Part shown: piece after piece, positions 1 through 6,136 of the stretch
Position numbering within the stretch: the first letter of the stretch is position 1
Layout of the letters: every line of letters starts with the position of its first letter
Assembly: GCA_027483425.1 (NCBI GenBank)
Contig: JAIXUR010000404.1
Span: 1 to 6,136, forward strand
Direction: 5' to 3'
DNA length: 6,136 bases
Origin: Cyanobacteriota bacterium
GTDB lineage: Bacteria; Cyanobacteriota; Cyanobacteriia; Phormidesmidales; Phormidesmidaceae
Program-made: the position numbers and the translations under genes
Notes under the pieces: model-generated
What the model was told of the DNA's origin: nothing
What the model saw: the letters and a program-made list of their open reading frames with translations, nothing else
The model's database searches: none

Positions 1-364
1 AATAATGGTTCACCGTTTGCCCCACCACCCAAACGTAGATAAACATCGCGACCCCAGGGGCAAGAGCCCCTACCATGGGCACCAGAACCCCCACCCCCAC
101 CATGGCCAAACAGGCTAGAGCCGTCCGCACCAGGGCACTGGCGAAGCCAAACAGTAGACCGACCTTCGCCAGGGCATCGCCCCCCCGCTGAGGCCGCCAG
201 AGGCGGACAATGCCCCTGATCAAGACAACGTTGAGCACCACCAGAACGATGGCCTTGAGCCAGCCGATGTGGGGAATGGGGATGAGGACGGCGATCGCCG
301 CCCCCAGAGCCACGTCGAGAATCAGATGGCGGGCCTTGCGGTTGATGCTGGCGGGGTGATCCAT
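1..364 (-). CDS. Small multi-pass membrane protein, C-terminus cut off by window edge (possibly DUF697-like)
   Basis: An open frame of 121 codons starts at the ATG at 364-362 on the minus strand and has no stop before the left edge, so the gene is partial at its 3' end. An in-frame TAG at 421-419 limits the start, and 362-364 is the only ATG after it near the beginning; no clear Shine-Dalgarno sequence precedes it. The protein begins MDHPASINRKARHLILDVAL. It then has hydrophobic stretches at about residues 17-34, 36-53, 66-84 and 86-118, with a basic loop (RLWRPQR) at 54-60. That gives three or four membrane segments. The 'PIPHIGW...' segment followed by a second helix ending IRGIVRLW loosely recalls the membrane part of DUF697 proteins, but this is only a pattern resemblance. 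Function is unknown. It lies downstream of the flavoprotein gene on the same strand, separated by a strong hairpin, so co-transcription is uncertain. Confidence 0.7.
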   Translation of the reverse strand, partial: MDHPASINRKARHLILDVALGAAIAVLIPIPHIGWLKAIVLVVLNVVLIRGIVRLWRPQRGGDALAKVGLLFGFASALVRTALACLAMVGVGVLVPMVGALAPGVAMFIYVWVVGQTVNHY

Positions 365-385
365 GGCGGCACGGTGAATAGGGGA

Positions 386-413
386 CAGGCCTGGGCGGCT
401 GAGCCCAGGCCTG
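386..413 (-). terminator. Perfect 11-bp hairpin, candidate terminator after the FAD oxidoreductase gene
   Basis: CAGGCCTGGGC at 386-396 and its exact reverse complement at 403-413 enclose a 6-base loop (397-402). The hairpin starts 27 bases past the flavoprotein stop codon and ends 21 bases before the ATG of the next minus-strand gene. No T-run follows it on the minus strand, so it is not a canonical intrinsic terminator; many cyanobacterial 3' hairpins lack a U-tract. It could instead stabilise the upstream mRNA or modulate read-through into the membrane-protein gene. Confidence 0.5.
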
Positions 414-440
414 AAAAGCTAAGGCTCAAAACGTCTGTAC

Positions 441-2534
441 CTACCAGCCCTCCCAGTCCTCATTAAAGATTGACGTGTCGGGGAACATCACTGGGTTGCC
501 GTCCGCCTCCATCTCCTGTTGCAGCTGCTCCAAGAGCGGCTCTCGGCTGGGCAGATTGTCCACCAGATCGTAGGGAATCACCCCATTGTCGAGGGAAAAA
601 TCGAGGGTTTGGGCCGCAGCGGCCCCCACCGACCATTCAAAGGAATGCACCCGATAGCCTGCCGCCACGATGTAGCTCATGGCAATGCCCTTGCCCGCCA
701 CCAGCATATTATCGATGTCTTGGGGAATCATGGCCCGCAGCGGAATTTGCCCCGGATAGGCGGGGCCATGGCCCTGGCGAACCCCTTCCCGCTCATAGTT
801 ATTCACGGCTTCTACCGGATACTCCCCATAACAGGGGTGGAAGTCAATGGTGTATTGCGAAATGCCCACCGAGTCCGGAAAGATCCGAGCCCGAGTCCGA
901 AACGGGATCTCGTCGGCGGGGGTCTCATCGATCAGGGCGGCGGTGGCACCGGGGCCAGCCAGTTCGCGGCGCAGGCGCAGGTATTCCTCGGGAGACAGGG
1001 CCTGCTGATAGTAGGGGTCTTCGGTAAACGCCTCTTCCTTGCGTACGACATCGACTTCGTTGAGGCTAAAGCCATCCTCATAGCCTGGAAAGGGTCGCCC
1101 AATGATCCGCCGTGCTTCGCGGATATAGGGATATTTAGACAGCCCATGGACTGTTCCCATGGGGGAATCTAGCCCCTCCAGGTAAAGCAGGTAGGGATAG
1201 GGATCTTTGATCCCATCGCCAAATACCGGATCATCGGCAAACAGGCTTTTGTTGGTGTCACTGGTGGCCAGCCAATAAAAGAACCCGATGGAGTTTTCTT
1301 CGCCCTTGCGCAGGGTGTCGGTGCGCAGGCCCCCCATCCAGCCGCCGGGGCTGAGCTGCCCGTTCGCCTCCAGCTGGTCACGGCTGTAGATCAGATTGTC
1401 GAGGGAGCTGCCGGGGTTGTAGTCGTTGCCCGGCCCCCAGTTCTGCATCGAAATATCGCCCACGCCCGGTCGGGGCACGCCAAAGATGGTGTCCTGCCGC
1501 GCCGGTTTGGCATTCCAAATCCGGCGGTAGGTAAAGACAAAATCAAAGTAGCTTTCGGCGTCCTGCACCTGGGCATTGGTGGGGCGGGGGTCAAAGCCGT
1601 AGATGGGCTCGTAGGTGCTGTAGTAGTCAGGCAGATCGTAGGTTTGCACCGTTTCGGTGCGCTCCATGGCAAAGGGGTAGGTGAACCCCTGGGTGCAGTA
1701 GGGGTCGCGCTCCCGCACCGGCGATGACGGGTTGAGGTGCGATCGCGGATCTAGCCCCAGCTGATAGGGAATATCGGCTAAGCCAATGATTTCGCCGGTT
1801 TCCGTGGCTTCCACCACGTACCAATCCGCCGGGCGGGCCACAGCTGTACTGTCTCCGGCCGGGGGCTCGACTGGCACAAACTGAATCACCGTCTTCGAGA
1901 ACTGCGGAGAATCGTCGTAGGTGTAGGCATCTTCGATCGTGGCCGAAAGCGGCTCGGTGTTGAGGGGTTCAGCCCCCGGTGCCGGGCTGTGCTGAATCGC
2001 AGTCAGACTGGTAATTTGGTTGCCTGCCGCATTCAGGCTGAGGTCTTTGACCACCGTATTGGGAAACCACTTCAGTTCGCCCCCCCCTTTGCGGGCGGCG
2101 TCAACCAGCATCTCCATGAGAATGCTATTGGCGTCCTTGGGCAAAAAACACGAGACGCTGACCCAGCATTCACCCGGATTCAACTTGCCATACTTGGCCT
2201 CAACCCTGGCCCGCATTTCGTTGTAGCCACGGGCGTAGAACGCTAGGGCGCGCTGCTTGGACAGTTCATCCAGGGCGGTGGTGCCCTGGGATGACAGCTG
2301 GCCGCCCACCCAGTCGGTGATGTCGGTCATGCAGACGGTGCGCCCCGCCAGCAAGCTCTCGTAGGCCGCCGCCGTGCCCGCCAGACCGCCACCCACAATC
2401 ATGATTTCGCAATTGACCACCTCGTCGGCTGGTTGGGCTTGGGCCAGGGTCGGTACGGCCCCCAGGGGCAGCGTCCCCGACACCAGGGTGCCTGCCATGA
2501 GCGGAAAACTGATTACTCGACGGAGTTGGCGCAT
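441..2534 (-). CDS. Exported FAD-dependent oxidoreductase (PF12831-type)
   Basis: A flavoprotein of 697 residues counted from the ATG at 2534-2532. It would use FAD to oxidise a substrate that cannot be named from sequence. Residues 1-33 form a signal peptide (MRQLRR, hydrophobic stretch, cleavage expected after AQA at 31-33). The Arg5-Arg6 pair followed by VISF loosely resembles a Tat motif, which would suit a cofactor-loaded protein. A Rossmann FAD site follows: strand EIMIV, then GGGLAG at 48-53, with Asp71 ending the second strand. GGQLSSQG at 77-84 matches the family pattern after the dinucleotide fold. Near the C-terminus, residues 609-642 (NMLVAGKGIAMSYIVAAGYR and HSFEWSVGAAAAQ) match the closing FAD-contact block of PF12831. 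The frame also extends to a GTG at 2588-2586, adding 18 residues; the ATG is preferred because it gives a compact signal peptide, although neither start has a convincing ribosome binding site. The gene is divergent from the hydrolase/binding-protein gene. Family is fairly sure; substrate and export route are inferred. Confidence 0.9.
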   Translation of the reverse strand: MRQLRRVISFPLMAGTLVSGTLPLGAVPTLAQAQPADEVVNCEIMIVGGGLAGTAAAYESLLAGRTVCMTDITDWVGGQLSSQGTTALDELSKQRALAFYARGYNEMRARVEAKYGKLNPGECWVSVSCFLPKDANSILMEMLVDAARKGGGELKWFPNTVVKDLSLNAAGNQITSLTAIQHSPAPGAEPLNTEPLSATIEDAYTYDDSPQFSKTVIQFVPVEPPAGDSTAVARPADWYVVEATETGEIIGLADIPYQLGLDPRSHLNPSSPVRERDPYCTQGFTYPFAMERTETVQTYDLPDYYSTYEPIYGFDPRPTNAQVQDAESYFDFVFTYRRIWNAKPARQDTIFGVPRPGVGDISMQNWGPGNDYNPGSSLDNLIYSRDQLEANGQLSPGGWMGGLRTDTLRKGEENSIGFFYWLATSDTNKSLFADDPVFGDGIKDPYPYLLYLEGLDSPMGTVHGLSKYPYIREARRIIGRPFPGYEDGFSLNEVDVVRKEEAFTEDPYYQQALSPEEYLRLRRELAGPGATAALIDETPADEIPFRTRARIFPDSVGISQYTIDFHPCYGEYPVEAVNNYEREGVRQGHGPAYPGQIPLRAMIPQDIDNMLVAGKGIAMSYIVAAGYRVHSFEWSVGAAAAQTLDFSLDNGVIPYDLVDNLPSREPLLEQLQQEMEADGNPVMFPDTSIFNEDWEGW

Positions 2535-2933
2535 AGTCACAGGTTGGATTGAGACGACAGGATGGGGCTGATCCTTGACCCCGTTCACACCACCCTTTCC
2601 CCATAGCTAGCCGCTTACCCAAAGGAGATGGTACGGCAAGGAAAAAACAAGGGGCACCGGGCGCTAACGGGAGACCGCATAGAAAACCCCTGGATTGTCC
2701 CCGAAAAGCTCCTTCAGGCCCATTAATTTCACATTTCTTTCTGTTTCTCTCCGCTTATCCCAGACAAAAGCCTATACCTACCGCTAGCCCGCCATGGGCA
2801 ACGTAACAAAGGAATAAGCGCGATATGCAGCCCCACCCACTCCTGCCTCCTGACTCCGATCGCCTAGGCCCAAGACTTGATCCCCAGCCCCAGCCCCAGT
2901 ACAGTCTGGTCAGGTCATTTATTTCCCCCCATT
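2535..2933. promoter_or_regulatory. Divergent intergenic region, presumed to hold both promoters
   Basis: About 400 bases separate the preferred starts of the flavoprotein (minus) and the hydrolase fusion (plus), or 345 if the flavoprotein starts at the GTG at 2588. Both genes must be read outward from here or from further inside. The central part (about 2640-2815) is less GC-rich than the flanking genes and contains a pyrimidine-rich run at 2726-2752. TATACC at 2773-2778 could be a -10 element for the plus-strand gene, but no good -35 element sits at 17 bases from it, so no promoter is assigned. ATTAAT at 2722-2727 is another AT-rich candidate. No tRNA, riboswitch or convincing small gene was recognised. 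Neither start codon has a clear Shine-Dalgarno sequence. Confidence 0.4.
2882..2899 (+). repeat. Three tandem CCCCAG hexamers in the 5' leader
   Basis: Three perfect head-to-tail copies of CCCCAG lie 35 bases before the ATG at 2934. If translation began at the in-frame TTG at 2877, they would encode Pro-Ser repeats ahead of the signal peptide, which argues against that start. The array may simply be a short slippage product in the untranslated leader. Confidence 0.75.
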
Positions 2934-5438
2934 ATGCTGCCATTTCGCTGGGTTTGGGCTACGGGCTTATCGGTCGTCTCGCTACTGGCAGGGGTCTGTG
3001 CCGAGGCGGTGCGCCCCCAAGCCGCCCACGGTGCCGAGACCATTCGCCTCACTCTAGGAGGCCCCCTGGTGCTCTCGGTATCGGTTGAATCCCTCGAAAC
3101 CTTTGCCGAGACAGGGGAAATCACCGACAATCTCAAGCTCCTGGCCCGCTTTCTAGACGAGGGCACCCTGGAGCTGGTGCGGGGGGGCCTAGGCCGACCC
3201 GTCCCCCTCAGTGCCGCTACGGTCGATCACCTACTCTATGCGCCCCTCGGCGTAGACGCCCTGTTTAATCTTGGCAAACTGATTCAGGTCAAACCGGGGG
3301 TGAATGGGTTCCACGGGCTGCGGGCGGCATTCATCAACGCGGCGACGGCTAACCCCGAGGGCTGGACGCTGATCGATGTGCTGAGGGCGTTTCCCACCGA
3401 CACCATTGACCTGGAGCTAGCCGACCTCGTTACCCTGCGGCGGACCTTGGCGGTTTACCTGAGCTACAACGCCGCCGTGGTCGATGCCATTGAGCAGGAG
3501 GCAACGGCCGAAGCCGCCACCCAGCCCACCACCGACCTAGCCACCCTAGCCGACCTCGACCAGCCCGGCCCCTATGCCGTGCAAAAAACCACCCTGGTGG
3601 TAGAAAACCCCGCCCTGCGGCAAACCGCGACTGGGCTTAGCGTCAACTACGACTTTCCGGTGGATGTGTACCTGCCCCAGGGCACACCCGGCCCGGCCCC
3701 TGTGATCGTCATCTCCCACGGGTTTGGCGATGTCAAAGAAAGCTTTGCCTTCATCGCCGAGCACCTGGCCTCCTACGGGTTCGTGGCGATTTTGCCGGAC
3801 CATGTGGGCAGTGACCTAGCCTACCGCCAGCAGTTTTTGAATGGTCGCCTCAACACCCTGCTCAGCCCCATGGAGTTTTTGAACCGGCCCCAGGAAATTT
3901 CGTTTTTGATCGATGAGCTGGAGCGGTTGGTGGCCACGTCGCCCGACTGGGCGGCACGCCTTGACTTAGGCCGGATTGGGGTGATGGGCGATTCCCTCGG
4001 CGGGTCCACGGCCCTATCCCTGGCCGGGGCTGAGATCAACTATGCCCGCCTGGTCGAGGCCTGTGGGCCAGATAATTTCAGTCTCAATGTGGCCCTCTAC
4101 CTGGAATGTCGGGCCCGGTTTTTGCCACCCCAAAATTACCAGCTCAAGGACGATCGCATTAAAGCCGTCTACGTGACCCACCCCATGGGGGGGTACCTGT
4201 TTGGGCCCGAGGGCATGGGACAGATCGACATTCCGCTGCTGATGGTGGTGGGTAGCCATGATGTGGTGGCGACCGCCGTGACGGAACAGATCCACCCCTT
4301 TGTGTGGACACCAGACAATCCCAAGTATTTAGCGCTGCTGCGGGTGGGCACCCACTTTTCCTCTAAGCCGGGTCGTGACGCTGACCCTCGGGCGGGGGCT
4401 GAGGGGGCGGCCAACCAGGTTATTCGGCTGTTGTCGGGGCAGCACCGGGATGTGGGCACCCGCTACTCGAAGACCCTGAGCGTGGCCTTTTGGCAAACCT
4501 ACCTGCAAGACCAGACCGACTATCTACCCTACCTGACCGCCAGCTACGGGTTAGCCGCCAGCGTCGGGCAGCCGATGCGTTTAGACATCATTCGATCGCT
4601 CACCCCAGCCCAGCTCGAAGCCGCCTACGGTCGCACGCCGCCGATCCCGATTATTCCACCCCCGGTGGCGGCGGTACCGCCCGCCCGCGACGAGAGCATT
4701 TTGGCGGAGATCGAGCGTACCGGGGTGCTCAAGGTGGCCTTTCGCAAAGATGCGCCACCCTTTGGCTACATCGACTCAGAGAATGCCTGGGCGGGGTACT
4801 GCGGCGATGTGGCGATCGCCCTGGGCGAGCACTTGACCACCACCCTCAACCATCCCGTTGGCATTGAGCTGGTGGAGCTGACCTCCACCCTGCAAAACCG
4901 CTTTGACCTGGTACGCGACGGCAGCGTCCATCTGGAATGTGGCCCCAACACTATCCGCCAAGACATTCCAGGCATTACCTTTTCGATCCCGTTCTACGTG
5001 ACGGGGGCCAAGTTTTTGGTGCGGCAAGCCCAGGCGGCCACGGTCAACTTCAATCTGCCGGGCCTGCGGCTCGGGGTGTTGCAAGACACCACCACCGAAG
5101 CCTTTTTGCGCGAGCGTTATCCCAATGCCGACATCGTGACATTTTCGGGGGCAACCGACCGAGAGCAGGCGGTGCAGGCGGTGGTCTCGGGGACGATCGA
5201 GGCCTTTATCGGCGACAGTGTGCTGTCTGAGGCCGAGCTACAGCGCCAAAATTTGCCCCGCGACCAGTTTGCGCTGCTGCCCGAAAACCCACTCACCTGC
5301 GAATACTATGGGCTGATTTTGCCCGACAACGACCCTCAGTGGCGCCAGGCGGTGAATGAGTTTTTACAGGACACCGAGGCGATTCAAGCGGATTTTGATC
5401 AGGATTTGCGTGAGCTGGACTACTGCTTTAACCGGTAG
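2934..5438 (+). CDS. Secreted DUF1400 alpha/beta hydrolase fused to a GltI-like amino-acid-binding domain
   Basis: A single uninterrupted frame of 834 residues from the ATG at 2934. Residues 1 to about 34 are a signal peptide (FRWVW, hydrophobic core 9-21, cleavage after Ala25 or near AHGA at 31-34). Residues 35-170 match the N-terminal region of the cyanobacterial DUF1400 family. From about 212 an alpha/beta-hydrolase core follows: oxyanion-type HGFG at 262-265, nucleophile elbow GDSLGG with Ser354, likely acid Asp443 in VVGSHD, and likely base His474 in GTHFS. Residues 566-586 are a proline-rich linker. Residues 587-834 form a whole SBP_bac_3-type domain, opening with TGVLKVAFRKDAPPFGY. The LTSTLQNR...HLECGPN stretch recalls glutamate/aspartate-binding GltI. 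Arg675 and Asp761 sit where the ligand's carboxylate and amino group are usually held. The mature part has six cysteines: 377 and 392 in the hydrolase, and 623, 669, 789 and 831 in the binding domain. The predicted location is the periplasm. An upstream TTG at 2877 also fits the frame but would spoil the signal peptide. Domain identities are fairly sure; the esterase or lipase-like activity and the ligand are inferred. The substrate is unknown. Confidence 0.9.
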   Translation: MLPFRWVWATGLSVVSLLAGVCAEAVRPQAAHGAETIRLTLGGPLVLSVSVESLETFAETGEITDNLKLLARFLDEGTLELVRGGLGRPVPLSAATVDHLLYAPLGVDALFNLGKLIQVKPGVNGFHGLRAAFINAATANPEGWTLIDVLRAFPTDTIDLELADLVTLRRTLAVYLSYNAAVVDAIEQEATAEAATQPTTDLATLADLDQPGPYAVQKTTLVVENPALRQTATGLSVNYDFPVDVYLPQGTPGPAPVIVISHGFGDVKESFAFIAEHLASYGFVAILPDHVGSDLAYRQQFLNGRLNTLLSPMEFLNRPQEISFLIDELERLVATSPDWAARLDLGRIGVMGDSLGGSTALSLAGAEINYARLVEACGPDNFSLNVALYLECRARFLPPQNYQLKDDRIKAVYVTHPMGGYLFGPEGMGQIDIPLLMVVGSHDVVATAVTEQIHPFVWTPDNPKYLALLRVGTHFSSKPGRDADPRAGAEGAANQVIRLLSGQHRDVGTRYSKTLSVAFWQTYLQDQTDYLPYLTASYGLAASVGQPMRLDIIRSLTPAQLEAAYGRTPPIPIIPPPVAAVPPARDESILAEIERTGVLKVAFRKDAPPFGYIDSENAWAGYCGDVAIALGEHLTTTLNHPVGIELVELTSTLQNRFDLVRDGSVHLECGPNTIRQDIPGITFSIPFYVTGAKFLVRQAQAATVNFNLPGLRLGVLQDTTTEAFLRERYPNADIVTFSGATDREQAVQAVVSGTIEAFIGDSVLSEAELQRQNLPRDQFALLPENPLTCEYYGLILPDNDPQWRQAVNEFLQDTEAIQADFDQDLRELDYCFNR

Positions 5439-5445
5439 CGATCGC
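5438..5445. repeat. HIP1 octamer GCGATCGC overlapping the stop codon
   Basis: HIP1 is an abundant palindrome in many cyanobacterial genomes. This copy begins on the last base of the TAG stop of the hydrolase fusion. Other exact copies are at 291-298, 1739-1746, 4812-4819 and 5647-5654, all inside genes. Their density is the best taxonomic clue in the window. Confidence 0.9.
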
Positions 5446-5463
5446 GAAATTGCGGGCAACGGT

Positions 5464-5505
5464 GGGCGCATAGCCCTAGGATCTAGCGTCATCGGACTCT
5501 AGGGC
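5464..5505. terminator. Weak candidate hairpins in the convergent gap
   Basis: GCCCTAG at 5473-5479 pairs exactly with CTAGGGC at 5499-5505, but the loop is 19 bases long. A competing 4-bp stem (GGGC 5464-5467 with GCCC 5473-5476) shares bases with it. The longer stem overlaps the DUF928 stop codon. Either could help end transcription of the convergent genes, but there is no T-run and support is weak. Confidence 0.2.
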
Positions 5506-6136
5506 CAATCGGCAATATAGATCAACCGATCGCTCAACAGCGAGAACTCATCATTGGGGTTCTCAACCTCCAACTCTGCTAGGCTGGCGACCAACTCGCT
5601 GCGGTAGGCCGCCGCCGCTGGAGACACCGGGGCTTGGGAGAGGACTGCGATCGCATCGTACCAAAGCCCCATTGCCACGTACTGCTCAGCCTGCTGCACC
5701 GGATCTTCTGTTGTTGGCATTGCGGCGGGGGCTGCCACCACCTGCAAATCGGCCTCATCAAGGCTGTTTTTAGAGGGCTGCCCCGCAGAGCATTTGACGA
5801 TTACCTTCCATCGATAGGTTTCTCCGACGACGAGGGGGGGCATGGTAGCCGGTAAGGTCAGAGTCATCCAACCAACCTGACTCAGCCCCAGGTCAAAGGT
5901 GCCAACCGGCTCTGGATCATCCGCAGGGTCACTCGATACATACCGATAGAGCTGAATCTCAACCGGGTAGGGGGTTTCATCGGCCACAAACCAGACCAGG
6001 GTAGGCCGGGTAGAAGCCGTTTGCCCAATATGGGTATCAGGGGCTAAGGCCGTGGTATCGATCGCGGCCTGGCCATCACAGCCCCCTCCCCTTGGCCCCC
6101 CGCCCCTGGTGCGGCGGGGCGGTTCGATGCCGGCTG
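5499..6136 (-). CDS. DUF928 family protein, N-terminus beyond the right edge
   Basis: The minus-strand frame ends at TAG 5501-5499 and stays open to the right edge, giving 211 visible residues. A GTG at 5987-5985 could be mistaken for the start. The frame continues upstream of it with family-typical sequence: PPRRTRGGG, a Gly/Arg/Cys stretch, then APDTHIGQTASTRPTLVWFV. In DUF928 proteins a similar Arg/Gly-rich stretch precedes a 'Leu-Gly-x-Thr...Arg-Pro-Thr...Trp-Phe' strand. The next part (LTLP, VVGETYRWKVIVKCSA) matches the family's beta-rich core, and the C-terminal part (AEQYVAMGLWYDAIAVLSQA) its helical WYDA segment. The true start, and any signal peptide, lie outside the window. DUF928 is a cyanobacterial family without known biochemical function. 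The gene is convergent with the hydrolase fusion, 60 bases away, so they are not in one operon. Confidence 0.85.
   Translation of the reverse strand, partial: AGIEPPRRTRGGGPRGGGCDGQAAIDTTALAPDTHIGQTASTRPTLVWFVADETPYPVEIQLYRYVSSDPADDPEPVGTFDLGLSQVGWMTLTLPATMPPLVVGETYRWKVIVKCSAGQPSKNSLDEADLQVVAAPAAMPTTEDPVQQAEQYVAMGLWYDAIAVLSQAPVSPAAAAYRSELVASLAELEVENPNDEFSLLSDRLIYIADWP

Noticed and set aside
519..1172. A 217-codon plus-strand open frame opposite the flavoprotein gene (with another at 470-1027)
   Set aside because: It lies wholly antisense to a well-supported gene, has no recognisable domain, and is the kind of shadow frame common in GC-rich coding DNA.
2080..2087. Homopolymer runs (C8 at 2080-2087, G7 at 3181-3187, G7 at 4187-4193, G7 at 5834-5840) as frameshift or phase-variation sites
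   Set aside because: In each case the reading frame continues with family-like sequence on both sides, so there is no sign of a shift.
2695..2727. TTGTCC and ATTAAT as a -35/-10 promoter pair for the hydrolase fusion
   Set aside because: The spacing is about 21 bases, too long for a standard sigma-70 promoter.
2794..2817. A seven-codon mini-frame (MGNVTKE) in the divergent intergenic region, considered as a leader peptide
   Set aside because: There is no run of regulatory codons, no attenuator-like paired hairpins and no ribosome binding site.
2997..3002. Cys22 of the hydrolase fusion as a lipoprotein attachment site
   Set aside because: The residues before it (AGV) do not fit the lipobox pattern, and AxA-type cleavage sites follow nearby.
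2825..3088. An ATG-started plus-strand frame of 87 codons with GGA about 12 bases upstream
   Set aside because: It overlaps the start of the hydrolase fusion in another frame. The product is Pro/Arg/Gly-rich with no domain, while the other frame carries a clean signal peptide and family sequence.

Overview
The window looks like a chromosomal stretch from a GC-rich cyanobacterium, probably filamentous and Leptolyngbya/Phormidium-like (the genus is a guess). Two things support this. The HIP1 octamer GCGATCGC occurs at least five times in 6.1 kb (291, 1739, 4812, 5438, 5647), where chance would give about 0.1. Two of the proteins also belong to families known mainly from cyanobacteria (DUF1400-type alpha/beta hydrolase and DUF928).

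Layout from left to right. (1) 1-364, minus strand: the N-terminal part of a small multi-pass membrane protein that runs off the left edge. (2) 386-413: a perfect 11-bp hairpin between that gene and the next. (3) 441-2534, minus strand: an exported FAD-dependent oxidoreductase of the PF12831 type. (4) About 345-400 bp of divergent intergenic DNA, including three tandem CCCCAG hexamers just upstream of the next gene. (5) 2934-5438, plus strand: a secreted two-part protein, with a DUF1400 alpha/beta hydrolase followed through a proline-rich linker by a GltI-like periplasmic amino-acid-binding domain. (6) A 60-bp convergent gap. (7) 5499 to the right edge, minus strand: a DUF928 protein whose start lies outside the window.

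The most notable item is gene 5. A hydrolase with an intact-looking Ser-Asp-His triad is joined in one uninterrupted frame to a complete solute-binding domain, with no permease or channel segment. This suggests a periplasmic protein that cleaves an ester or amide and binds or senses an amino-acid-like molecule. The flavoprotein, encoded divergently from it, is also predicted to be exported, so the two may share the intergenic regulatory region and act in the same compartment. That link is inference. No RNA gene, insertion sequence, CRISPR array or phage gene was seen.
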